Virus record (IMG/VR): IMGVR_UViG_3300025910_000007
Location: 20,484 to 84,483 of that record
Source of the DNA: a virus
Length of the DNA: 64,000 nt
Direction: 5' to 3' (one strand)
Within the stretch, counting starts at the first letter, position 1, and each line of letters starts with the position of its first letter. Made by a program: the position numbers and the translations under genes. Shown here one piece after another: positions 54,577 to 61,435 of this stretch. The notes beneath the pieces are model-generated. The model did no database searches. It had not been told where the DNA came from and saw only the letters and a list, made by a program, of their open reading frames with translations.

Positions 54577-54900
54577 ATGGCGTTTCAACTCATCGATTCG
54601 CAGTCTGTTTCCCTGTCCGTCAAGGTCGTGGACAAGAAGGGCAATGACGCCAAGGTGGATGGCGTCCCGGAATGGCTGGTCGACAATACCGAGGTATTGG
54701 CATTGACGCCGGCCGCGGACGGGCTGACCTGCGTCGCCGCGGCGGTTGGTCCGTTGGGTACGGCTACGGTCACGTTCAAGGCAGACGCTGATCTGGGCGT
54801 GGGCGTTACCCCGCTGCTGGGCACGTTGGAGGTGCAGGTTGTCGGCGGCCAGGCTGTTACGGTGACAGTGGTGCCGGGGACGCCCACGGAGCAGCCGTAA
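54577..54900 (+). CDS. Ig-like (Big2-type) domain protein, 107 aa
   Basis: MAFQLIDSQSVSLSVKVVDK, then VPEWLVDNTEVLALTPAADG and the strand-rich GTATVTFKADADLGVGVTPL with VEVQVVGGQAVTVTV-like ending match a bacterial Ig-like fold. Starts after CTGGAGAATTACTC; an upstream ATG at 54415 would add an unrelated 54-residue extension. Such domains often decorate capsids or tails. Confidence 0.65.
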   Translation: MAFQLIDSQSVSLSVKVVDKKGNDAKVDGVPEWLVDNTEVLALTPAADGLTCVAAAVGPLGTATVTFKADADLGVGVTPLLGTLEVQVVGGQAVTVTVVPGTPTEQP

Positions 54901-54914
54901 GCGTTCGTTCGTAA

Positions 54915-54953
54915 GGTGGGGAGGGGGTTCCACCCCATTTACCCCTCCCCACC
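54915..54953 (+). terminator. Rho-independent terminator-like hairpin
   Basis: GGTGGGGAGGGG pairs with CCCCTCCCCACC (12 bp) around 15 nt, followed by GTTTCT. It separates the Ig-like gene from the secreted protein gene. Weak T tract. Confidence 0.5.
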
Positions 54954-54973
54954 GTTTCTATCTGGAGGGATTC

Positions 54974-55789
54974 ATGCGTAGATTTGGTGCAGTGGCCTTG
55001 CTGCTGATTCTGGCGGCAACAACGTATGCGGCTGATCCGCCGGTCGAACCGATCATTCTGCTTCCTATCGCACCTCCCGCACCGCAGCCTACCCCTGGAG
55101 TCGCCACGAAGTTGGGCAAGGGCATGCGCTACGTCATTGCATGCAAGGCGGCATGCGATGTGGTGGCGTTCCCTGATACTCTGCTTGTGATTGAAGAGAA
55201 GAAGGGGCCACGTGATTGGACCGCGATTTTCGCCGGTGGTACTGGTGATTACGAAGATCGCACCTTCACCTATCCATTCCTGTACGCACTGAAGGCGAAC
55301 GGCGTGGGGCAGTGTCAGGTCGTTATTATCCCGCGCGGCTACAAGGACAAGTCGGAATGGATGAAGGTTACGCTGGACGTGGACAGCGGCGTCGGACCGC
55401 AACCGCCACCCGGCCCTGGACCGAAGCCACCCGAACCGCCGCCGACGCCCGATCCGTTGACGCTGTCGTTTCAGGCTGCCTACGCTCTCGACACTGATCC
55501 GGCAAAGGCCGCGAAGATCGGGCCGCTGGCCGAACTGCTTGAGGCCATCATCGCAGCCGCAAAGGAATCGGGCAGTATCCAGACGCTCAGCCAACTTCAG
55601 GCGAAGATTCATGAAGCCGATGACCGAGTGGCCGGCAAGGGCGGGCTGCCGGTGCTGCGGAAGACGATGAGCAACTACGTCGCAGCCAGATTCCCCAAGG
55701 AAGATCAACCGATGACGGAAGCCCTGTGGATCACGGCCGCGACGACCTACGCCGAAATCGCAAGGGCTCTTGCAAAAGTGGTGAAGTAA
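54974..55789 (+). CDS. Secreted protein with Pro-rich linker
   Basis: 271 aa. A signal peptide (MRRFGAVALLLILAATTYAA) precedes DPPVEPIILLPI. Globular strands follow, then a Pro-rich hinge (VGPQPPPGPGPKPPEPPPTP), then a helical C-terminal part. Exported from the cell or displayed on the virion. Possibly a lysis or adsorption factor. Unknown. Confidence 0.65.
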   Translation: MRRFGAVALLLILAATTYAADPPVEPIILLPIAPPAPQPTPGVATKLGKGMRYVIACKAACDVVAFPDTLLVIEEKKGPRDWTAIFAGGTGDYEDRTFTYPFLYALKANGVGQCQVVIIPRGYKDKSEWMKVTLDVDSGVGPQPPPGPGPKPPEPPPTPDPLTLSFQAAYALDTDPAKAAKIGPLAELLEAIIAAAKESGSIQTLSQLQAKIHEADDRVAGKGGLPVLRKTMSNYVAARFPKEDQPMTEALWITAATTYAEIARALAKVVK

Positions 55790-55820
55790 CGCAGCTTGTG
55801 CTATGCGGGGAGTAAAGTAC

Positions 55821-56627
55821 ATGGGGCATGGTGTAGGATTTCAAGATTTGACTGGGGCCGTCTTCGGAAGACTGGAAGTCGTTCGGTTGTACAGCAAGGG
55901 TGGAGGCCATACTCGATGGTGGTGTCGGTGTCGGTGCGGACGTGAAAAAGCTGTGCTGGCTCATCATTTGAAGAGTCGGCGCAGCCCATCATGTGGCTGT
56001 GCGATCAGAAGGAATTGCTATCCAGTACAAGTTACACTTGGGCAGCATGGTAAAACCAATACCCCGGAACATAGAATTTGGTGCGGGATGCTGCAACGGT
56101 GTTTCGATCCATCTAGTAGCAGTTATCAGAGGTACGGTGGTCGCGGCATAACCGTATGCGATGGATGGCTGAATTTTGATGCGTTCTTGAAAGACATGGG
56201 GGTGTGTCCGTCTTCGTTGTATTCGCTGGATCGGTTTCCGAACATTGACGGAAACTATGAGCCTAGTAATTGTCGATGGGCTACAGCAAAGGAACAAAAC
56301 AGAAATCGTCGAGACAATCGCATTCTTACTCACAATGGGCAGTCGTTGACACTTGCTGAATGGTCAGAAGTAACAGGTCTTGAAAGATCAACCATTGCAA
56401 ACAGGATTAACAAGTTAGGATGGAGCGTTTCCAAGTCTCTGACAACGGGGCTCTTCGATTCCGTTCGTCGATTAACGCAGCAACAAATTGAAGAGTCGCG
56501 TCAAAGACATGTTGCTGGCGAATCTTACGAGACCATAGCACGATCCTTGGGAGTGGGGACAATGACTCTCTGGCAGAATATTAATGGGCGGTCCAGAGTC
56601 AGTAAGATGAAGGTGGTGAAGCCGTGA
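55821..56627 (+). CDS. Zinc-ribbon plus HNH-type homing endonuclease-like protein
   Basis: ATG 55821 follows GGGGAGTAAAGTAC. FQDLTGAVFGRLEVVRLYSK and WWCRCRCGREKA...SCGC form the N-terminal zinc ribbon common in phage HNH proteins. GGRGITVCDGWLNFDAFLKD, YSLDRFPNIDGNYEPSNCRW and TAKEQNRNRRDN match the HNH/AP2-like core. GVGTMTLWQNI at the end is an HTH. A freestanding homing endonuclease candidate. Confidence 0.75.
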   Translation: MGHGVGFQDLTGAVFGRLEVVRLYSKGGGHTRWWCRCRCGREKAVLAHHLKSRRSPSCGCAIRRNCYPVQVTLGQHGKTNTPEHRIWCGMLQRCFDPSSSSYQRYGGRGITVCDGWLNFDAFLKDMGVCPSSLYSLDRFPNIDGNYEPSNCRWATAKEQNRNRRDNRILTHNGQSLTLAEWSEVTGLERSTIANRINKLGWSVSKSLTTGLFDSVRRLTQQQIEESRQRHVAGESYETIARSLGVGTMTLWQNINGRSRVSKMKVVKP

Positions 56628-57514
56628 GTGACATCATCACGCTTTGCGATGGCCAGCAGGTCCGTATGGGGCGCATTCGCCCTTACGCCCAGGCCGACAC
56701 GCCCCGCTTCAAGATGCTTGTCGCCAGTGATGGTACGCAACGTATCATCCCGAAGCTGGAAGCCTACGCCGACCTGACGATGGCCAGTCCGCCCGTTACA
56801 GTGGACCTGTCGGCAAAGGCAATGGCTACTGTCAAGCGGAAGTACGCGAACGATCAGTACGGCGATTGCGTGATCGCCGGCAAGGCACACCAAATTGGCA
56901 TCTGGACCGGCAATGACAGCGATCAGGCCGTCGAGGTCTCGGACAATCAGGTAGTGTCCTCCTACCACAGTATTTGCGGGCCGGGCGACAACGGTTGCAA
57001 CATCACCGCGGTTCTCGACGTGTTCAAGCAGAGTGGGTTGTGGGGGCACAAGATCGACGGTTACGTCGAGGTGAACCACACGAACAAACTGCTCGTGCAG
57101 ACGGCTATCTACCTGCTCGGCAGTCTGACGCTCGGCATCAATCTGCCGCATGGCTGGACCTGCACGAACTGCGTCTGGGGGCCTTCCAGCGGATCGGTGG
57201 GCGGGCACGATGTCTGCGTCGTCGGTTACGGTCCCGATCTGAAGGACGCCAACGGTAAGCCCTTCAATGAGGACGGCGTTGCAGTGGCTACCTGGGGCGG
57301 CATCGCTCTCATCCCGTGGCCGCAATTTCTCGTACGCAGCTGGGTCGAGGAATGCTACGCCGAGTTGTCGCCGGATTGGTACGGGAAGGACAACCTGGCA
57401 CCGAACGGCATCGACGCCGGTTCCCTGAAGAACGATCTGGACGTGCTGGGCGGTGGAACGCCCCCGCCGTTGCCCGACCCGATCCACTACCTGAATCCTG
57501 ACCTCTGGGTATGA
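56624..57514 (+). CDS. Papain-like cysteine peptidase
   Basis: 296 aa. KRKYANDQYGDCVIAGKAHQ has the GDC nucleophile setting of C1/C39-like folds. VGGHDVCVVGYGPDLKD supplies the His. AVATWGGIALIPWPQ is the late strand with Trp-Gly-Gly. The middle has GPGDNGCNITAVLDVFKQSG. It could cleave structural proteins or a host target. GTG start overlaps the HNH stop. Confidence 0.65.
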   Translation: MSDIITLCDGQQVRMGRIRPYAQADTPRFKMLVASDGTQRIIPKLEAYADLTMASPPVTVDLSAKAMATVKRKYANDQYGDCVIAGKAHQIGIWTGNDSDQAVEVSDNQVVSSYHSICGPGDNGCNITAVLDVFKQSGLWGHKIDGYVEVNHTNKLLVQTAIYLLGSLTLGINLPHGWTCTNCVWGPSSGSVGGHDVCVVGYGPDLKDANGKPFNEDGVAVATWGGIALIPWPQFLVRSWVEECYAELSPDWYGKDNLAPNGIDAGSLKNDLDVLGGGTPPPLPDPIHYLNPDLWV

Positions 57515-57526
57515 AAGGGGGCTCCG

Positions 57527-58119
57527 ATGTCTCCACAAGTAGCTCTTGCGTTAACCCTGACGTTCGGAACGCCGGCACCGAAGCCTGCTGAGCCGGTTGC
57601 CCTGACCTACCCCGCCGCCTACCGCGAGGCCGTCGCCGCCGGCAAGCCCCTCTGCGTGTGGGTGGGGGTCCATTGCACCCTCACGCGCAACCAGACGCCG
57701 GACGTGGTCCATGTGGACCTCGACAGCTTCGACGGCAGCAAGGTGCCACGCGTCGTCTGCTCCGTCCCCGACCTCGTTTATGGCGGGCTCAGACGCACCG
57801 GCGAGGTGCTGGCTGCGGACGTGTGCGCATCAGGCATCAAGTCAAAGGTGACACAGACGACGAAGCCATCGACAAGTTCCGGAATTCCGGAACTTCGGAA
57901 TTCGCCACCACGCCGGACGGACTGCGGTTGCAGCAGCACGCGGAATTGCCGCTGCCCGTCGTCGTCGTGCGACTGCGCGAACTGCTTCCCGGTGTCGAGG
58001 TTCCGCAGCGAGGCCCCTGCGCCGGTTGTGGTGCCGATCAGTACGGTGTCAATCCGCGCAGTCCGAGCGTCGGGCTGCTGACACTGACCCGAAATGCGGC
58101 CGTGAGCCGCGAGGAGTAG
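57527..58119 (+). CDS. Hypothetical protein, frame apparently broken near 57.85 kb
   Basis: The first part (LTYPAAYREAVAAGKPLCVW, VVHVDLDSFDGSKVPRVVCS) is plausible protein to about residue 108, then turns into low-complexity Ser/Pro/Cys. In another frame GDTDDEAIDKFRNSGTSEFA and LPVVVVRLRELLPGVEVPQR continue to 58119 with a CAGCGAD site. The switch lies near 57850; there is no homopolymer here. Either one gene with a shift or two overlapping genes, the second possibly from GTG 57823. Confidence 0.4.
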
Positions 58120-58122
58120 GCT

Positions 58123-58251
58123 GTGTTTGCCAAAAAGATGAACGCCGCGAGAGAATCAGCCAGGAAGGTGCTGGCCATGCTGAACAGGGCTCTCGGCGGG
58201 AAATCCCGCAAGCCGTCGGCTGTGTTAAACACGGACAAGCGAACGGGTTGA
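58123..58251 (+). CDS. Small basic peptide, 42 aa
   Basis: GTG 58123 or ATG 58138. FAKKMNAARESARKVLAMLN then GGKSRKPSAVLNTDKRTG. Basic helix. Unknown and weakly supported. Confidence 0.4.
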   Translation: MFAKKMNAARESARKVLAMLNRALGGKSRKPSAVLNTDKRTG

Positions 58252-58440
58252 ATGGATTGCAGGCTTGGATTTTGGCATTCCGTCGGGGGAAGTGCGGCCG
58301 TGAGAACGTACTACAGGCTGCTTGGGCTGACCCAGGAGGAGATCGACGCCGAGAATCCGACCTGGGTGGACGTGCTGGGCCTCGTCGCCTTCGCGGTGCT
58401 GCTGGTGGCACTGTACTGCCTGCTCGGATCGGGGGAGTGA
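58252..58440 (+). CDS. Small membrane protein, 62 aa
   Basis: The conserved part is YYRLLGLTQEEIDAENPTWV then DVLGLVAFAVLLVALYCLLG, a single span. A GTG at 58300 behind GGGGGAAGTGCGGCC may be the true start, giving 46 aa. Unknown. Confidence 0.5.
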   Translation: MDCRLGFWHSVGGSAAVRTYYRLLGLTQEEIDAENPTWVDVLGLVAFAVLLVALYCLLGSGE

Positions 58441-58682
58441 TGGCCAAGTACCGCAAGAAGCCCAAGATCGACGAGGCAACGCAATGGTTCCCCGGCAAGT
58501 ATGTCGAAGGAGTCTTTTCCAACGGTACAGGCGATGAGCATGGTGCCTACGTCATCACTATTCATGGTCAGCGGGCTTACTTGGCGCCCGGTGATTTCGT
58601 TGTTACAGAACCGGATGGCATCCATCATTACCCCTGCAAGCCTGATATTTTTCGTGATGGACACGAAATGCCGGAAGAGTAA
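58440..58682 (+). CDS. Phage YRKKP-family protein, 80 aa
   Basis: MAKYRKKPKIDEATQWFPGK, then YVITIHGQRAYLAPGDFVVT and HHYPCKPDIFRDGHEM. This is the widespread small phage family that opens YRKKPVxIEAxQW and ends YPCKPDIF. Function unknown. Overlaps the upstream stop as TGATG. Confidence 0.75.
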   Translation: MAKYRKKPKIDEATQWFPGKYVEGVFSNGTGDEHGAYVITIHGQRAYLAPGDFVVTEPDGIHHYPCKPDIFRDGHEMPEE

Positions 58683-58683
58683 C

Positions 58684-58905
58684 ATGCTGCGTCAAATCAT
58701 GCCGGGCTGGTACGTCTACCAGCCGGATTGTCCTACTGTTTCAGAAGAAAAAGCAGACGAGTGCGTGATTGTAGATTCAACGCAACCGTTTCCACCAAGA
58801 GGAGCTTCCTATGGGCTGGGCTGTCATTCTGAAGATGGTGATTATGTTCCTACAGCTGCTGCTGGGCCTGTTGGGGAAGGCACAGAACAAGGGCGAATTG
58901 TCTGA
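58684..58905 (+). CDS. Hypothetical protein, 73 aa
   Basis: MLRQIMPGWYVYQPDCPTVS then ADECVIVDSTQPFPPRGASY. Its last third overlaps the next gene in another frame. Unknown. Confidence 0.45.
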   Translation: MLRQIMPGWYVYQPDCPTVSEEKADECVIVDSTQPFPPRGASYGLGCHSEDGDYVPTAAAGPVGEGTEQGRIV

Positions 58906-59023
58906 GCCGAATCAGGAGCGGTTGTCGCACGTCGCTCAGATGTGTCAGGAGGTAGTGGGCCATACTACCCGGCTGGGCATTGCCCCTGCATCGCCACCAC
59001 CGATGACGCACGAGCCCGATTGA
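58811..59023 (+). CDS. Small membrane protein, 70 aa
   Basis: ATG 58811 follows AGAGGAGCTTCCT. MGWAVILKMVIMFLQLLLGL is a hydrophobic start; the rest is a polar helix and His-rich end. Unknown. Confidence 0.55.
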   Translation: MGWAVILKMVIMFLQLLLGLLGKAQNKGELSEPNQERLSHVAQMCQEVVGHTTRLGIAPASPPPMTHEPD

Positions 59024-59070
59024 TGTCAACGAAACATCGAAGAATCTTCGCCCCTACCAAGGAGACGACC

Positions 59071-59439
59071 ATGTCATTGCCCGATCCCTGTACTTTCGCT
59101 TCCCCAACCTTCGCCGATGTCACGTCGGCGCTGCCAGTCGTGTTGTCGATCATCAAGGGCAGCGGGACTGATTACTCTACTGCAACCAAGGTTCACTGCC
59201 TCTCGACAGCAGCTCTGTTCGGATTGGGGATGGCCTTCCCGCCGGACAAGGGGCCGTTCTTCGCCGAAGCGTCCTGCCCGCAAGACTGCGTCGACCTATG
59301 TCATGATGTGCTGGCAGCGGGTGGCGCCCCAGTGCTGATGGAAGCCGCGGGACCGAAGACGCTGGCGTCGATCAACTGGAAGACGTGGCTTGCCATCGTT
59401 CTGAAGGCGCTTGAAGCGATCCTGAACGGTCTGGGGTAG
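59071..59439 (+). CDS. Paralogue family protein, first copy, 122 aa
   Basis: ATG 59071 follows CCAAGGAGACGACC. FADVTSALPVVLSIIKGSGT, GLGMAFPPDKGPFFAEASCP and INWKTWLAIVLKALEAILNG. The copy at 59.63 kb has the same order (ALPTVLARM, FPTDQAPCTV, WREVLDVLFMMLQLLLA). Hydrophobic C-terminal helix. Unknown. Confidence 0.55.
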   Translation: MSLPDPCTFASPTFADVTSALPVVLSIIKGSGTDYSTATKVHCLSTAALFGLGMAFPPDKGPFFAEASCPQDCVDLCHDVLAAGGAPVLMEAAGPKTLASINWKTWLAIVLKALEAILNGLG

Positions 59440-59442
59440 GAT

Positions 59443-59634
59443 ATGGCCATTCTTATCACGCAACCGGCCTTGCAGAAGGTGCTAGACGGCTATCTGGCGG
59501 TCCTGCGGGAACTGTCTGCATCGCACAGTTTCGCCATGCAGGCCGCCACGATGGTCGAATCATTTCATACCGCACATGAGGCCGATATCTTACGGCTGTT
59601 GCATGAGCGGGGCGTGGTGGAGTATACGACGTGA
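59443..59634 (+). CDS. Hypothetical helical protein, 63 aa
   Basis: MAILITQPALQKVLDGYLAV then FAMQAATMVESFHTAHEADI. Helical, three Met-rich stretches. Overlaps the GTG of the next gene. Unknown. Confidence 0.55.
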   Translation: MAILITQPALQKVLDGYLAVLRELSASHSFAMQAATMVESFHTAHEADILRLLHERGVVEYTT

Positions 59635-59966
59635 CCAATCCCCTCACCAGCTATCCGCCACCCACGTTGGAACAGGTCCGTGCTGCACTGCCAACGGTGC
59701 TGGCGAGGATGAACGGGCAGGTCGTGCAATCGCCTACGGTTGTCGCAGCCGCCTGTACGGTGGAATGTTTCATCCTGTCTTTATTGTTTCCCACCGATCA
59801 GGCCCCTTGTACGGTCGTTACTGTTCCCGCTGATATCGCAGCCATGTGTCAAACGCTGTTGGTTGCGAACGGCCGTTCTTTCGCACCTGTTCCTGATCCA
59901 GCCGCATTCCCCTGGCGGGAGGTGCTGGACGTCCTGTTCATGATGTTGCAGTTGTTGCTGGCATGA
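59631..59966 (+). CDS. Paralogue family protein, second copy, 111 aa
   Basis: GTG start overlapping the upstream stop. LEQVRAALPTVLARMNGQVV, LLFPTDQAPCTVVTVPADIA and VLDVLFMMLQLLLA. Related to the 59.07-kb gene by order of motifs and C-terminal hydrophobic helix. Unknown. Confidence 0.55.
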   Translation: MTNPLTSYPPPTLEQVRAALPTVLARMNGQVVQSPTVVAAACTVECFILSLLFPTDQAPCTVVTVPADIAAMCQTLLVANGRSFAPVPDPAAFPWREVLDVLFMMLQLLLA

Positions 59967-59992
59967 TTGCGCAGCCGCCGCATTATTGAGCC

Positions 59993-60110
59993 AACCGGGG
60001 CGGGCGGTGGGATGGCTTGGCGATGAGCCATTTGCCTGCCCCGGTTCCCCTCATCATTCGCCGTTGGGGCAACTTTGCGCACGGGGTCCGCAACGACCCC
60101 AACGGCGAAT
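59993..60110 (+). ncRNA. Two large intergenic hairpins
   Basis: First (59993-60046): AACCGGGGC/GCCCCGGTT outer stem with ATGGCT/AGCCAT inner stem. Second (60056-60110): ATTCGCCGTTGGGG/CCCCAACGGCGAAT, a perfect 14-bp stem with TTGCG/CGCAA inside. No gene in 59967-60132. They could be terminators, processing sites or a structured RNA. Confidence 0.55.
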
Positions 60111-60132
60111 TGATGTTTTCATGGAGACGGTG

Positions 60133-60348
60133 ATGGACGCCGGACAACGTTGGGCTCATGTGTTCGCTCTGGTCTGGATCGCACAACCGCTGGTATGGAA
60201 CATCATGGTTGCCGCCTTCCCCGATACCTTCGGCTACCGCGTCACCTTCTGCGAGACGTTAGGGGGCTGGTTCACCCGCTGGCCGCTGCTGTGGGCCATC
60301 GTGGCGTTGTTCCTGGCCCATCTGTACGAATGCGGTAAGGCGCCCTGA
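60133..60348 (+). CDS. Membrane protein, 71 aa
   Basis: Start ATG 60133 follows GGAGACGGTG. MDAGQRWAHVFALVWIAQPL, VWNIMVAAF and WFTRWPLLWAIVALFLAHLY form two or three spans with many Trp. Unknown; holin-like size. Confidence 0.5.
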   Translation: MDAGQRWAHVFALVWIAQPLVWNIMVAAFPDTFGYRVTFCETLGGWFTRWPLLWAIVALFLAHLYECGKAP

Positions 60349-60351
60349 GCT

Positions 60352-60500
60352 ACGGTTCGGCGGGGAGGTGGCGCCGCTTGCGTTGAGCGTCGCCCGATGC
60401 TGGGACAACCCGCCGAACCGTTTTTGCTTGCAACGGACGTCCGCTCTCGGGCGGCGCCATTCGACCCCGGTAGCTGCCCTCCAGGCTACCGGGGTTTTTC
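60352..60500 (+). terminator. Two strong intergenic hairpins with T tracts
   Basis: ACGGTTCGGCGGG (60352-60364) pairs with CCCGCCGAACCGT (60409-60421) and is followed by TTTT. CCCCGGTAGC (60465-60474) pairs with GCTACCGGGG (60485-60494) and is followed by TTTTTC. The second is a textbook rho-independent terminator. They insulate the next promoter. Confidence 0.8.
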
Positions 60501-60562
60501 GTTTCCGTAAGTCCTTGCTGCGTAAGGGGGTAAATTATTTCAGAAAAAAGGTGAAAGTGCTA

Positions 60563-60591
60563 TTGCTTTAATCTTACCTGACGGTAAGATT
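60563..60591 (+). promoter_or_regulatory. Operator-overlapped promoter, copy D
   Basis: Rightward TTGCTT (60563-60568), 16 nt, TAAGAT (60585-60590). AATCTTACC-TGAC-GGTAAGATT (60570-60591) is a perfect 9-bp inverted repeat, the best operator of the set. AAATTATTTCAGAAAAAAGG lies upstream as in copies A and C. The only copy in the right arm. Confidence 0.85.
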
Positions 60592-60637
60592 AAGGTGTTG
60601 GATGGATGAACGGGAAACGCAAGACAGGAGAACGACG

Positions 60638-60847
60638 ATGAAGGTTTGCGAGACTTGTGGTGCGGACATCGACGGCACGAAGGATGGGGAAAGCCGCTGT
60701 GCGTATTGCGAAGAGGTCGTTGTCAATCAGGAGAATCTCGCAGTCAAGGCACGTCAACGGGCCAAGCGGCGGGTGCGGGATGCGGCCATGCGGTCCTGCG
60801 GGCTGGTAAAGGTCAAGGGGGCTTTGGGCGGAACGTATTGGGAGTAG
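60638..60847 (+). CDS. Zinc-ribbon protein, 69 aa
   Basis: MKVCETCGADIDGTKDGESR and CAYCEEVVVNQENL make a CxxC/CxxC ribbon, then a very basic helix (KARQRAKRRVRDAAMRSCGL). First gene behind promoter copy D. It could bind DNA or RNA. Unknown. Confidence 0.65.
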   Translation: MKVCETCGADIDGTKDGESRCAYCEEVVVNQENLAVKARQRAKRRVRDAAMRSCGLVKVKGALGGTYWE

Positions 60848-60858
60848 GATCAGCACTG

Positions 60859-60896
60859 CCCCGCGACAGAGTAACCGGGTCCAAACCGGCGCGGGG
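60859..60896 (+). ncRNA. Small hairpin, tRNA-end-like
   Basis: CCCCGCG pairs with CGCGGGG with CCGG-GTCCAAA-CCGG nested inside. It looks like an acceptor plus T-arm but has no anticodon arm. In the 86-bp gap between two genes. Confidence 0.4.
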
Positions 60897-60933
60897 ATTT
60901 GTTCGGAAGAAGGAAACCTGACAGGAGAATGAG

Positions 60934-61350
60934 ATGACTAATACGACCGAAACCGTAGCAATTGAGTACCTGAGCAGCCGCTACTCCTACATCTGCTGGG
61001 ATGACGCTAGCCGTGTCGAACTGCATCGCGAATTCCACGCGCGGTTGCGGCGGAACTTGTCGTCAGGTCGTTGGGCGGTGGCTATCGTTGGTTCTGAACA
61101 GTGGATGAGCAGCGCGGCCATCGGCGACGGCATCACCAGCGCCACGGCCGCGTTGTTGACGCGGTGCAAGACGAAAGCGGAAGCGGAAGCCATTGCCGCC
61201 GCTGCGAACGATTTGGAGCCGGGTTTGCTGCCGGGACAGGGCTTTCGCTGGGTCTATCAGGCGCTGCCGTACCGTCGCGATGACTACATTGGCAGTCAGA
61301 ATCGTCAGCGCGGGCAACGGCGGGATTGTGACCGCCGCATTGCCCGCTGA
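60934..61350 (+). CDS. Hypothetical protein, 138 aa
   Basis: MTNTTETVAIEYLSSRYSYI, then RLRRNLSSGRWAVAIVGSEQ and TKAEAEAIAAAANDLEPGLL. ATG follows AGGAGAATGAG. Alpha/beta, basic at its end (RQRGQRRDCDRR). Unknown. Confidence 0.6.
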   Translation: MTNTTETVAIEYLSSRYSYICWDDASRVELHREFHARLRRNLSSGRWAVAIVGSEQWMSSAAIGDGITSATAALLTRCKTKAEAEAIAAAANDLEPGLLPGQGFRWVYQALPYRRDDYIGSQNRQRGQRRDCDRRIAR

Positions 61351-61435
61351 TCGAGCAACAATTCGGAACAGAGCAGGGGAATACTATTCATGCCCGCCTG
61401 GTGTTGGCGGGCAGCTTCCAACCGGAGGGGTTTCG

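Noticed and set aside
60859-60896. tRNA
   Set aside because: Acceptor and T-arm-like parts only, 38 nt in total.
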